Assembly: GCA_964630235.1 (NCBI GenBank)
Contig: CAZVUO010000004.1
Location: 1-64,000, forward strand
Reading direction: 5' to 3'
DNA: 64,000 bases
DNA from: JBFLYH01 sp964630235
GTDB taxonomy: Bacteria > Oederibacteriota > JAAXVQ01 > JAUVAV01
The notes below the pieces were generated by a model. It saw only the letters and a list, made by a program, of their open reading frames with translations. It was not told the origin of the DNA and did no database searches. Position 1 is the first letter of the stretch. The number at the start of each line of letters is the position of its first letter. This document shows, piece after piece, positions 43,301-50,865 of the stretch. A program made the translations under genes and the position numbers.

Positions 43301-44934
43301 CTCGGCGTGTCGGGAACGACGACGGCCTTGGCTGCGTCTTCGAGTGCCGTTTTTTGTTTCAGGATCAGCTTCTGCTTGGCCTCGTCGACCGCCTTTTTCT
43401 TGACCGACTCGGCCATGTCGGCACCAGCCTTCTTCTGCAGAGCCTCGACGAGCTGCTGCTTGTTCTTGAGGATGCCGATGCCGTGCTTCTGTTTGGCCGC
43501 CGCGAGTTCCTTGCCCATCAGGCCGCTGTGATCCACGCCGGGCTCCAGCTTGTCCAGCAGCTCGATGGTCTCCTGTTTGGTCATGTTGAGGGAGATGCCG
43601 TTCTCCTTCGCCATCTCCTTGAGCTGCTGGGCGGTCATGCCTTCCAGCCCCTCGGCGGGAGGGATCTTCGCCATCTGGGCGGCGAGCAGCTTGGCCTGTT
43701 TGAGTTCCGCCTGTTTCAGTCCGAGCAGCTCGACCAGTTCTTCCTTGGTCCGCAGCAGGCCGATCTTGTGTTCCTTGAGCTTGGCGCTGAGCGCCGCTCC
43801 GGCCAGGTCACCGTGATCGATCCCCGGTTCGGCCAGGTCGAGCAGCTTGATGAAATCGGCCTTGGTCCGGGCAATGGCCACGCCGTTCTGTTTCGCCAGC
43901 GTCTGGAGCTGTTTGACCGTCAGCGAACCGAGGTCGGCGATGTCGCCGTTTTCAAAGGCGCTCTTGAGCTTGGCGTTCTCCTTGGCCTGGACGTCGGCCA
44001 TGCCTTCCAGCACATGGGGCGGGAGAATGCAGGCGTCCCCCTGCGATGCCTGGGCGGCGGCCTTGGTTGCCATCTCGCTGCTACAGACGGTCATCGGCCA
44101 GGCCACGATGTTGGTGCAGCGGCAGTGCGGATGCGCGGGTTGCTGGGGGAACTTGTCGATGGGAAAGGTCTTGCCGTCCAGGCCGCCGCAGACCGGGCAC
44201 ATGCGCTCGTCCTCCATGGCCAGCCATTCCAGCTTCTGGATGCCGACCCGCTCGTGGAATTTGAGCCTGCCCATGTTGTGGGCGCGGAGGACCTCGGTGC
44301 GGGCGATCATCTCCATGCGGTACTGAGCCTTGCTGAACACCCGGCTTCCGGCCTGGCGAAAGGAGTCCTTGTCGATGATCACCTTGCCCATGTCCCGGAC
44401 GATGTCGTCGGCTCCCTTGCCCGTGGCGACGCCGTTCAGGATGGTGCGCTTGATGCCGTCTGCGAGTTCGCGGTGAACGTCACCGGCGAGTGTGAGGTTG
44501 TACTGCGCCATGAAGTCGAGGGCATTGGTGTCGACGATGGTGAACACCTTAGTGGCCAGCTTGTCGATGCCTTCGGGTTTGAGGTCGGCGTAGAAGGGCA
44601 GTGCCGCGTCGGCGAGTTCGCCGATTCCCTGCTGGATGCCGAGCTTGAAGGAGTCCTTGGTTGTCTTGCGAAAGACCAGGGTCTGCTCCCGCTTGAGCCG
44701 TTTCATGGTGTCGTCGAGTTCGAGCTGGAGCTTTTCCAGCCCTTTGAGGGCGGCGAGCTTGTTGTCCGGCAGGGAGCCGAGGGAGCGGTACTGGAGGATG
44801 GCGCGGGCGACCTCGTCTTCGGCCTGTTTCAGCGCCTGGGTGAGTTGGGCCGTGACCTGGTCGTTGTAGCGGTTGCGGGCCGTCAGGCTTTTCAGGGTGG
44901 CCGCCTGGATGCGCTGCTTGAGGTCCGACGGCAT
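40345..44934 (-). CDS. Multidomain head morphogenesis protein with SAP-like repeats and kinase-like domain
   Basis: A 1529-residue protein directly after the portal (TGATG overlap). Residues 95-275 are the SPP1 gp7/Mu F minor-head domain, with CPVCGGLDG and HPHCRC near 246-273. Residues 330-500 contain at least four SAP/Rho-N-like helical repeats (TVKQLQTLAKQNGVAIARTK; TAQQLKEMAKENGISLNMTK). A Lys/Pro linker (650-680) leads to a PI3/4-kinase or HipA-like domain at about 715-910: KWLFKP (ATP lysine about 734), catalytic loop VVDWLIANHDGH (811-822) and metal motif GIDKG (836-840). The Asn usually following the loop is replaced by Gln. Residues 1000-1529 are unrecognised, with a possible toxin-like end. 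Normal gp7 proteins have 300-500 residues. Confidence 0.8.
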   Translation of the reverse strand: MPSDLKQRIQAATLKSLTARNRYNDQVTAQLTQALKQAEDEVARAILQYRSLGSLPDNKLAALKGLEKLQLELDDTMKRLKREQTLVFRKTTKDSFKLGIQQGIGELADAALPFYADLKPEGIDKLATKVFTIVDTNALDFMAQYNLTLAGDVHRELADGIKRTILNGVATGKGADDIVRDMGKVIIDKDSFRQAGSRVFSKAQYRMEMIARTEVLRAHNMGRLKFHERVGIQKLEWLAMEDERMCPVCGGLDGKTFPIDKFPQQPAHPHCRCTNIVAWPMTVCSSEMATKAAAQASQGDACILPPHVLEGMADVQAKENAKLKSAFENGDIADLGSLTVKQLQTLAKQNGVAIARTKADFIKLLDLAEPGIDHGDLAGAALSAKLKEHKIGLLRTKEELVELLGLKQAELKQAKLLAAQMAKIPPAEGLEGMTAQQLKEMAKENGISLNMTKQETIELLDKLEPGVDHSGLMGKELAAAKQKHGIGILKNKQQLVEALQKKAGADMAESVKKKAVDEAKQKLILKQKTALEDAAKAVVVPDTPSGYKDFLDAIAKAEQVVSGGTDLPQDLLAAHSKEIALKKQLFQDQVGKLKSTELKTLAKETKVQYWQWANKDELTTLFTETDPAKIKAVQASIDTKHAAWAEKHGGKKKTAPAKPATPKKEPPKPAPQPSPVKPPEAKIGKKGAEFATVDSAWQQKGLPSKFKKTGKAAVGGAHEKEFWTDENGDKWLFKPIGRKDDEFIAFGEEAAYKIGRLIDPHSIEVRTIQLNGRTGSIQKWRTDLRDDFDFRNILPQDLTTIELEQIQREHVVDWLIANHDGHSKQFIRARDGRVYGIDKGQAFKFLGQDKLSLDYHPNGVCGEEEPFYNKVFRAAKEGKVRVDPNATFRYIQEVEKIADEDYLDLLRPYAEGRFSKDPAGLRHFYDLALERKHNLRRDFEGYYADVLGDRGFRFDKLSAATGKKKLLSSAEETLVEEARKLGWQGKTLPFDSGDVEDQNALIFTESFKGKKRTVVKMKIRPDTDRRIDEVLRRYVQTAAGEKGQPLVEDSFFPTILDAVKNVNFHVGDGKYNRTKIDKALRLRKKLETLQKSADPKVKEMADHYLKWVKEIEESVDWDRATNGVFEQYLPKLDAQKPKEKPPFKVERGKVTHTKRRIGSGTITVEADDIDNRTLFNHNSRMQDGHQYTVTFEDGTRVRYRPWSDTNLYAQRGELEMILDGDATPGRVEAMLEKLDQLGIDTRVATAENAEQMYLEKLAYIRKTDKSADYKRLQKSLDDRNATTTERVQALRGYWQKELGVQDITQLSGYNPLGEYQAGFLDRDAKGGYRHQFRFDITEDDLEKQMKGYSLVHDLTNGESMSGFIDLIMENNGAMVSTVEKMRMGVAPGGMSPVADMQTGGASYFFTRIKKQPASDASPALYFKKQMLRRMDAISYDHDAYGKVIDDYVQRNRGASIDDWKRFSQRHGNETIFKYSVTLLDNIEFIVARSDNEHREIIQSFTRRGIKKLPDGRKVEDIVHTPQSWSKRKQ

Positions 44935-46442
44935 CAGCGGGGCTCCCGGCGGTCGATGAAACGACAGGCCGGGGCGTCGAAGGTGCGCTCGCTGTTGTGA
45001 ACCCGGCAGTGGTTGGTGTCAGCAATGAAGTGGCTGCACTCGTCGCACACGGCAGCAATGCCGGTGGACTCCAGGTCGCCCGACCAGACCAATGCCGCCT
45101 CCGCCGTGGGTTCATCGTCCTCGGCCGGAATGCCGAGCATCTTCCGGGCGCGAGGCACGCTGAGAATGCCGGAGACGACCATATCCACCACCGGCTTCAC
45201 CTGCTTCTCGTCCATCAGGTCGATCTGCTTACGTTCGGTCTCGCGGTTGGCGGCCTCGATGTCCGGGTCCAGGTCCATCTTGAGCTGAAGGCTGGAGCGG
45301 CTGATGAGCTTGCGGTCGTAGAGTTCGATGAGGAGCTTCTTGAAATCGACCGCGTCGCTGGGGTCGAGGTCGTTGAAGATGAACTGGATGCTTTTGTCGC
45401 CGTGGCCGTTCAGCTCCATCCAGTCGTCGAACACCCAGTCGAGGAGCTTGCGTGCGGCCTGTTTGATCTCGCGGATCATGACCATCATCTTCTGCATGCT
45501 CACCGAGGCGGTGGCGAAATTCGGGCCATCGCCGGTCACCAGCGAGCGTGACAGCCCCAGGGCCACCACGATGTCTTCCTTCACCTCCTTGACCTTGTCC
45601 TCGACGTTGAGGACCTGACCGTCGGTGCCGTGGGTTTCGACGTTGACGTAGAACGGGACCACCAGGCCACTTTTCATGTCCATCTTGTTGACCATGTCGC
45701 GAACCTGTTCGAGCATCCGCTGGTCCGGCATCACCATCTTCTGGCCGAACGCGCCGCCCACCTTGAGCAGGCGAAAGGGCGTGGCCCAGCGCTTGGCGAT
45801 GGCCTGTTCGGCCCGGCGGTAGTCGCGCAGCAGTTCGATGGCTTGAAAGGCGGGAAGCACGAGGGAGTTACCCCTGGGTGAGAAGGCCGGAGCATCCCAT
45901 TTGAGGTGGACCACCTGTTCGACGGGCAGCGGGATGGATTCCCCGCCGCCGGGGGTGTCCTCGGGAAATTGCCGGGCCTCGATCAGCTCGCCCTGGGCGT
46001 ATTTGACTTTGACCGAAACCGGGTTGACGCAGACCAGTTCCTCGATGTCCTGGCCAGACTTGGTGAAGCGCTTGAAGCCGATGGCGTCGCCTTTCACCAG
46101 GAGCTGAAGAACCATGTCCTTGATGAATTGCGTGATGTTCAACCGCCAAGCGGCCTCCAGTGCCTGCTCCTTGAGGGTCTCGTCATCGCTGGTGATTTTG
46201 ATCTCGTCGCCCACGGCGAAGGTGCGCCAGGAGTTGACGCAGTTCTTCACCAGCGGCTCCTCGACGTAGTATTCCCAGGCCTTACGGGCGCGTTCTTCCC
46301 AGGTGGCCGGAATAGCCTCGGCGGCGTTGACCTTGCTGAAGGCCGCCGAGTCGAGCGCGGCCGCTGCGGCCAGCGGCGCGATGACAAAGCCGGTGGTGTC
46401 CAGGCTTTCGGGTTGTTCGTCCTGATGGGCGGTGCTTTCCAC
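44934..46442 (-). CDS. Portal protein
   Basis: A 502-residue portal from GTG 46442, preferred because AGAGGAT lies just upstream. An ATG at 46481 would add 13 residues (Cys-rich, unlikely) without a ribosome site. It shows the usual portal pattern: crown/wing strands (YEEPLVKNCVNSW-like YVEEPLVKNCVNSWRTFAVG), clip with NPVSVKVKYAQGELI, a stem, and the helix VVALGLSRSLVTGDGPNFA. The last 40 residues carry a putative zinc site (CDECSHF, then NHCRVHN and ACRF) not normal in portals. Large terminase lies upstream and the gp7-type protein downstream, as expected. Confidence 0.83.
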   Translation of the reverse strand: MESTAHQDEQPESLDTTGFVIAPLAAAAALDSAAFSKVNAAEAIPATWEERARKAWEYYVEEPLVKNCVNSWRTFAVGDEIKITSDDETLKEQALEAAWRLNITQFIKDMVLQLLVKGDAIGFKRFTKSGQDIEELVCVNPVSVKVKYAQGELIEARQFPEDTPGGGESIPLPVEQVVHLKWDAPAFSPRGNSLVLPAFQAIELLRDYRRAEQAIAKRWATPFRLLKVGGAFGQKMVMPDQRMLEQVRDMVNKMDMKSGLVVPFYVNVETHGTDGQVLNVEDKVKEVKEDIVVALGLSRSLVTGDGPNFATASVSMQKMMVMIREIKQAARKLLDWVFDDWMELNGHGDKSIQFIFNDLDPSDAVDFKKLLIELYDRKLISRSSLQLKMDLDPDIEAANRETERKQIDLMDEKQVKPVVDMVVSGILSVPRARKMLGIPAEDDEPTAEAALVWSGDLESTGIAAVCDECSHFIADTNHCRVHNSERTFDAPACRFIDRREPR

Positions 46443-46516
46443 GTGATCCTCTCGGTAGTTTCGGCCATGACAGCCGCACATCCGGCCCGTGTGGGCCGAA
46501 CCCGGCTCGATGCCGG

Positions 46517-46547
46517 TTACTTACCGGAGCGGGGTGGAAAGCGTCGG
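46517..46547 (-). promoter_or_regulatory. Conserved phage promoter element, copy 4
   Basis: CCGAC (46547-46543), 16 nt, CGGTAAGTAA (46526-46517), between the large terminase stop and the portal start. The downstream leader contains a CCGGC/GCCGG stem with a 5-nt loop. It leads the portal and head-protein unit. Confidence 0.78.
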
Positions 46548-46556
46548 AGGATGCGA

Positions 46557-48080
46557 TCAGATGAAGACCGGATTGGTGAGCACGGGTTTGAGTGAAACCA
46601 CCTCTTCGCCGACCGGGTCGAGGTTACCTTCTTCCCGGATCAGCATGGCGCATCGCACCGCGTCGATGATGTGGTCGTTGCCCTTGGAATAGATGATCTT
46701 GCCGTCCCGCAGGGTGTAGGTGTGGGTGGTGAACTGGTCTTCCACCTCCAGGTCGTCCGAGGGGAAAATGACCTGCTTACGCTGTAGGGCTCCGTTGATG
46801 AGGCTGGTCATCAGCTCCTTGGTTCGCTTCTTGATTTCCTTTCCGTCCCGCACCGCCAGCCGGGTCATGCCGCCGAAGTCGTATCCCTTGAGCCTGCCTT
46901 CCAGCTCCAGCCCTTTGTACTTGTCCAGGGTGAGCAGCTCCTGAACCACCGCCAGACCGTTTCCGCCGTTGTCCACGCCGATGCCCGCCGGGGTGTAGTA
47001 ACGCTCCAGCAACGCGATGATCTGGGCGATATGCGGATAGGAAACGTGTTCAAGATGCACGCGCAAGATCATCTTCAGCAGCGTCCGCTCGCCGATCTCC
47101 GTCTCCTGAAATACAACGATCTCGGTGGGGTCGTTGGTGTAGCCCAGGTCGCCGCCGACCCAGAACTGACCGCTGCGGGGCGTGAGGTTGAGCAGCATCT
47201 CCAGCCGGTCATGGGCCGCTTCCTCGGTGTCGCAGTCGCGCATCTCGGAATCGGTGATGACGATCTTCTGGTACTCCAGCAGATCCTGCCGACAGAGGTT
47301 GAATTGTTCGACATTGAAGGCCCCATAGGAGGGCTTGCCGTGTTCACCGGCCACCTCGTGCTGCCAGCCGGAGGTGTCGCGGCCGCCGTAGAACTCCAGC
47401 AGTTCGGCCTCGCGATCCTCGGTCCACAGGGGATTGAGCCAGGACGGCCAGCGGAACACATGGAACTGCTCCGACGAGGTGAGCCGGTAATAGGTGGTGT
47501 CGCGCAGGCCGTTGGGCGTTGAGTAGATGCGTAGCGTCCCCCCGGCCTTGAGGCACTGGCGCAGCGCCTTCCAGGCCCGTTCGGTCAGCCAGGCTCCTTC
47601 ATCAACCCAGACGCGGCCCACGTGCAGGGACCGGAAGGCGTCGCCATAGGCCCCGGCCGGGCGGAAATAGAGCACCGAACCGTTGGTGAACTCCAGCCGG
47701 AAATAGGGTTTGCGGTGGATCTTTGGCTTGCCGTACTTGGTCAGGGCAATGCTGTTCATCAGATCCGGGTTGGTGTCGAGCTGGAACTCGATCTCCTCGA
47801 TGATGGTGTCGAGGTGCCCCTGGTGCGGAGCCGCGATGAGGCCCTGGCCGCCCCGGGTGGTGAAGGCGTAATGGAGCGCGTCGGTCGAGAGCACGATGGA
47901 CTTGCCCACGTCCCGGCCGTCGAGGTGGATGATGTTCTTGGCCGGGCAGCGCAGGTCCTCCACCTGGTGCGGCCAGTAGTCGCGGCCTGAGCCATCCCGG
48001 TTGTAGAGGTAGGCTTGCCCCCACAACACGGGATCGCTCAGGGTCGCCGCGAGTTTGCGCTCCTTGTCGGTTACCGCCAT
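46557..48080 (-). CDS. terL: Terminase large subunit
   Basis: A 507-residue packaging ATPase-nuclease. The Walker A-like loop is HLDGRDVGKSIVL (about residues 53-65) and Walker B is VWVDEGAW (about 158-165). The C-terminal RNase H-like nuclease has acidic motifs VGGDLGYTNDPTEI (about 306-319) and GVDNGGNG (about 366). It drives DNA into the prohead through the portal and cuts concatemers. The gene overlaps the 92-residue helical protein by one base. The small terminase is not adjacent: a recombinase cassette lies between. Confidence 0.93.
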   Translation of the reverse strand: MAVTDKERKLAATLSDPVLWGQAYLYNRDGSGRDYWPHQVEDLRCPAKNIIHLDGRDVGKSIVLSTDALHYAFTTRGGQGLIAAPHQGHLDTIIEEIEFQLDTNPDLMNSIALTKYGKPKIHRKPYFRLEFTNGSVLYFRPAGAYGDAFRSLHVGRVWVDEGAWLTERAWKALRQCLKAGGTLRIYSTPNGLRDTTYYRLTSSEQFHVFRWPSWLNPLWTEDREAELLEFYGGRDTSGWQHEVAGEHGKPSYGAFNVEQFNLCRQDLLEYQKIVITDSEMRDCDTEEAAHDRLEMLLNLTPRSGQFWVGGDLGYTNDPTEIVVFQETEIGERTLLKMILRVHLEHVSYPHIAQIIALLERYYTPAGIGVDNGGNGLAVVQELLTLDKYKGLELEGRLKGYDFGGMTRLAVRDGKEIKKRTKELMTSLINGALQRKQVIFPSDDLEVEDQFTTHTYTLRDGKIIYSKGNDHIIDAVRCAMLIREEGNLDPVGEEVVSLKPVLTNPVFI

Positions 48081-48358
48081 CAGTGCATTCCCGTCCTCAA
48101 TGCGTTGCCGAGGATGGTGCCCACCAGTTCCGTCAGGATCTGCTGCACGGCCAGGGTGTTCTTCCGGTCGTGGACAGCTTCCTGAATGTCGATGATGGCC
48201 TGGTCCAACTCCGCCCAGGCCCGGTACTGCTGCTGGGCCGCTTCCAGACGGCCGAGGGCGTTCTCTATCCGTCCCGCCGCCAGCTCGGTGCCGATTTCGA
48301 CCAGGGCCTCACCGGCCTGGCGAACGGCATCGCTGTTTTCCTGAAGGATCTCTTTCAT
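48080..48358 (-). CDS. Small helical protein before large terminase
   Basis: A 92-residue protein from ATG 48358, overlapping the lipoprotein stop (ATGA). It is almost entirely alpha-helical, with Glu/Ala/Leu heptads (EALVEIGTELAAGRIENALG) and a hydrophobic C-terminal helix (LTELVGTILGNAL). No family is recognised. Position beside a lipoprotein suggests a lysis or spanin-like pair, yet there is no convincing membrane segment, so a terminase accessory is also possible. Confidence 0.55.
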   Translation of the reverse strand: MKEILQENSDAVRQAGEALVEIGTELAAGRIENALGRLEAAQQQYRAWAELDQAIIDIQEAVHDRKNTLAVQQILTELVGTILGNALRTGMH

Positions 48359-48627
48359 TGGCCTGCCTCCTGGTTCGAGCCGTTGGCCCACTGGTCAAGG
48401 GCGTCCACGGCGGTCTGCAGGCGCAGGCCGACTCCGGTCAGGCGCTCGGCGTCCGGGTGGCCGACCTCGCGCAGCGCCTTGTTGGCCTCGGTCACATACT
48501 CGGGCGTGTGGCGGTTGACGGTGGCCACCGCCGACTGGATCTGGGCCGGTGGCCGGTAGGTGGCGCAGCCGGTCATGATCCCGGCCAGGACCAGCGGGAT
48601 GGTCCATTCGAGTGTCTTCTTCAACAT
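48355..48627 (-). CDS. Small phage lipoprotein, possible o-spanin-like
   Basis: A 90-residue protein from ATG 48627 (GGAGAT upstream); the longer open frame lacks a signal at its start. It has a classical lipoprotein signal peptide: LKKT, hydrophobic core and lipobox LAGIMTGC with Cys at residue 21. The mature part is helical and short. Phage outer-membrane lipoproteins of this size are often spanin subunits, but the gene is not next to the endolysin. It implies a Gram-negative host. Confidence 0.65.
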   Translation of the reverse strand: MLKKTLEWTIPLVLAGIMTGCATYRPPAQIQSAVATVNRHTPEYVTEANKALREVGHPDAERLTGVGLRLQTAVDALDQWANGSNQEAGQ

Positions 48628-48767
48628 GTTGATCTCCTTTGGTTTATGGGTTTGGGGCACATGCAGAAAGATCTCTGCAAACACTTGATTTCCAACGAAA
48701 TAGAAGCGTCATTGGATGTGACGCGGGATGGTCCCGCATCCACGAAAACCGGAACCGGAGGCAGGCC
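48628..48767. promoter_or_regulatory. Divergent regulatory gap with operator-like palindrome
   Basis: A 140-nt gap between the minus-strand lipoprotein and the plus-strand recombinase cassette. It contains GCGTCATTGGATGTGACGC (48706-48724), two perfect 6-bp arms around 7 nt, and a short GCAGA/TCTGC hairpin at 48663-48677. These could be an operator controlling the plus-strand unit. A clear -35/-10 pair was not identified (TTGATT at 48685 is the best upstream box). Confidence 0.4.
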
Positions 48768-48962
48768 ATGACCTACGACAGAAACCGCCAGCAGGCACTC
48801 AAGGCGTACCGAGAAAAGCAGGAGAACATCGCCCGGCTGATCGAGGGCATTCGCGGCAAGCTCGAAGCGGACGCGAAGCAGCCGGACATCACCTGGGCGA
48901 GCGTCGGCTCCCTCGGCCACGTCGAGGAACTGCTGCGGGAGCTGGACGAGTTCCTGTCCTGA
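48768..48962 (+). CDS. Small helical protein of the recombinase cassette
   Basis: A 64-residue protein from ATG 48768 with GGAGGCAG upstream; the longer frame starting at 48639 has no ribosome site. It is helical and charged (NRQQALKAYREKQENIARLI). First of three plus-strand genes opposed to the phage's late direction. It could be a directionality or regulatory factor (excisionases are of this size and charge), but no fold is recognised. Confidence 0.5.
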   Translation: MTYDRNRQQALKAYREKQENIARLIEGIRGKLEADAKQPDITWASVGSLGHVEELLRELDEFLS

Positions 48963-48995
48963 ACACACCGGGCCACCGACAAAGGAGACATCGAC

Positions 48996-49370
48996 ATGAC
49001 CGAATGCACCGTGCATCAAGCCGCCGAGGCTTTCATCGGCTACCTGCGGGAATCCGGAAAGAAAGAGCGGACCCTCTACACCTACCGGAAGGACCTCGAC
49101 GCGGTTGAGGCCTTCTTCGGCGCGGATCGCCAGCTCGCCGAGATCCGGCTTCCCCAGGTCGGCAAGTTCTACAAGTCGGACCTGCTGCTCAAACTCCCCG
49201 ACGGCAAGGAGCGAGCCGAACGCACCGTCGCCAAGACCGTCCGGGTGTTCCGCATGATGATGGTCTGGGCCAGGGAGTCGGGGCGCATCGAGGAGCTGCC
49301 GCTGCCCAAGAGCACGCCCATGGGCCACAGCCGGGTAAAGGAGTCCAGCGATGAGCAACCGAACGGCTGA
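48996..49370 (+). CDS. Free-standing core-binding (SAM-like) integrase domain
   Basis: A 124-residue protein that looks like only the N-terminal DNA-binding domain of a tyrosine recombinase: AAEAFIGYLRESGKKERTLY, then a helix TYRKDLDAVEAFFG and RVFRMMMVWARESGRI. No catalytic domain follows, because a new gene begins 20 nt before its stop in another frame. The next gene has its own complete core-binding domain, so this is not a simple frameshifted half. It may be a truncated duplicate or an accessory DNA-binding subunit. Confidence 0.65.
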   Translation: MTECTVHQAAEAFIGYLRESGKKERTLYTYRKDLDAVEAFFGADRQLAEIRLPQVGKFYKSDLLLKLPDGKERAERTVAKTVRVFRMMMVWARESGRIEELPLPKSTPMGHSRVKESSDEQPNG

Positions 49371-50265
49371 CCTCGATCTGACGGGCGCGACAGAGGCGTT
49401 CTGTGCCCGCCTGTCGGCCGAAGGACGCTCCCCGGCGACCATAGCCGCATACCGCCGGGACCTCGCCCTGGTAGTCCGCGTGGCCGGGGAGCTGGCCCCT
49501 GGGATCGTCTGCCGGGAGGTCACGGTCGGGTTCCTCGACCAGGTGTTCTCCGCCGGGGCGGTCACTGAGAGTGAGCGAGGCCCACGTTCGGCGGCCTCGC
49601 TCCATCGGATGAAGGCGGCGGTGCGGGCCTTTTTCGCCTGGGCCGCCGAGACGGGCGTGGTCGGTGACAACCCGGCCCGGTCCATCCGCATGCATCGGTT
49701 GCCAAGAAAGCTGCCAGTCTTCCTGACTACCGCCGAAAAGAAACGTCTGCTCAAGGAGCTCAAGGGGCGGACCGATTTCTCCACGCTGCGCGACCGCGCC
49801 ATGATCGAGGTGTTGCTGGGCACGGGGATCAGGCTTGGCGAGCTGGCCGCGCTCGACATGGATGACATCGACCTCGACGCCAAGCATCTGCGGGTGCGGG
49901 CCAAGGGGAATGTGCCGCAGGTCAAGTTCATCAAGACCGACCTCCGCACATTGCTGCGCCGTTACCTGGCCGAGCGTCGTCGACACGGCCGCCCGGAAAT
50001 GGAAGCCCTGTTCCTGTCGAACCGGGACGGCAGACTCTGCCAGCGGCAGATAGCCAACCGGCTCGCCCACTGGCTGCGGAAGGCCGGGATCGAAAAGGAA
50101 CTGACGCCGCACGGGCTGCGGCATACCTTCGCCACCCACCTCTACGGCGCGACCAATGACCTGCTCGTGGTGCAGCGGGCCTTGGGGCACCGGGACGTGT
50201 CCACCACCCAGATCTACACCCACCTCGTGGACGGTCAGCTCGAGGAAGCCCTCGAACGCCTCTGA
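49351..50265 (+). CDS. Tyrosine recombinase (XerC/D-like)
   Basis: A 304-residue recombinase. Residues 1-120 are the core-binding domain. The catalytic part has LLGTGIRLGELAAL (Arg I), AKGNVPQVKF (Lys), PHGLRHTFATHL (His-Arg II) and LGHRDVSTTQIYTH (His III and Tyr). Size and motifs are XerC/D-like rather than lambda-like, with no arm-binding domain. It may integrate the phage, for example at a dif-type site, or resolve genome multimers. It sits opposite to the surrounding genes, between small and large terminase, and is followed by a terminator hairpin. Confidence 0.85.
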   Translation: MSNRTADLDLTGATEAFCARLSAEGRSPATIAAYRRDLALVVRVAGELAPGIVCREVTVGFLDQVFSAGAVTESERGPRSAASLHRMKAAVRAFFAWAAETGVVGDNPARSIRMHRLPRKLPVFLTTAEKKRLLKELKGRTDFSTLRDRAMIEVLLGTGIRLGELAALDMDDIDLDAKHLRVRAKGNVPQVKFIKTDLRTLLRRYLAERRRHGRPEMEALFLSNRDGRLCQRQIANRLAHWLRKAGIEKELTPHGLRHTFATHLYGATNDLLVVQRALGHRDVSTTQIYTHLVDGQLEEALERL

Positions 50266-50284
50266 TCCTTCCTGACCCGACGAT

Positions 50285-50311
50285 GGGAGCGGCCTCGGCT
50301 GCTCCTGTTTT
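50285..50311 (+). terminator. Rho-independent-type terminator after recombinase
   Basis: GGAGC (50286-50290) pairs with GCTCC (50301-50305), with further inner G-C pairs, followed by TGTTTT. It lies 20 nt beyond the recombinase stop on its own strand. Just downstream, GACAGTG is repeated three times (50322, 50334, 50344). Confidence 0.6.
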
Positions 50312-50463
50312 CGTTGGGCGAGACAGTGTCGAAGACAGTGAATGACAGTGCCCGCAGAAGAACACATCCGCCGATGATGAATGATCATGACGATAGGTCT
50401 CAGCCTCCCGGGCGGAGCGGGAAATATCGATTGACCGGAATTTCTCCTTCTCTGTCTGTCGGC

Positions 50464-50671
50464 CGCACATGGCTATAACTGCTTGGCTTGTGCGCTTCGG
50501 GCGCGGAACACACATGGCAATATCTGCTTGGCTTATGTGAGGGCCGCTGCCGAAGGAATGGCTGTTTGCGGGGCCTGGCCGGTTCTGCCTGGGGCTCGAC
50601 ATGCCCATATTTACTTGGGTTGTGTGAGAGAGCTCCGGCGTGAACATGCCAATATTTACTTGGCTTATGCG
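50464..50671. repeat. Four covarying hairpin repeats (two doublets)
   Basis: Four 28-bp copies start at 50467, 50512, 50599 and 50644, with the common form ACATGCCAATATTTACTTGG then CTTATGYG. Each is an inverted repeat around a 7-nt AT-rich centre. Arms covary: copy 1 CGCACA/TGTGCG, copy 2 CACAT/ATGTG, copy 3 CCCA/TGGG, copy 4 GCCAA/TTGGC. Spacing is 45, 87 and 45 bp. They lie in the 600-bp noncoding gap (50266-50865) between the recombinase and the small terminase. Likely uses are a packaging (pac) site, recombinase-accessory sites or a structured RNA. Confidence 0.75.
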
Positions 50672-50865
50672 GCTCGGCTTATGCGCAGACATGCCAAGCG
50701 GATATCGGGAGCTGCAGGAAGAAATCGAGGAGTGGGAATGATAATCGGCAGCCGGAGAATGCCGATTCCGAAAGTGCAAGGAACACGTCTTATCCGCAAT
50801 TTCTGGTGAAGCTGTCTGCCGCAAGTCGCCGTGTGCCGGGGTCATCGGAAAAGCCCTCCATGGTG

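Noticed and set aside
50483..50809. Plus-strand frame with a repeated peptide (HGNICLAYV, HAHIYLGCV, HANIYLAYA)
   Set aside because: The peptide repeat is caused by the DNA hairpin repeats beneath it. The opposite strand also reads as a repeated peptide, and no ribosome site was found.
48628..50865. attP core or dif site for the tyrosine recombinase
   Set aside because: No convincing dif-like 28-bp arms or tRNA-like core was seen; the palindromes present have other plausible roles.
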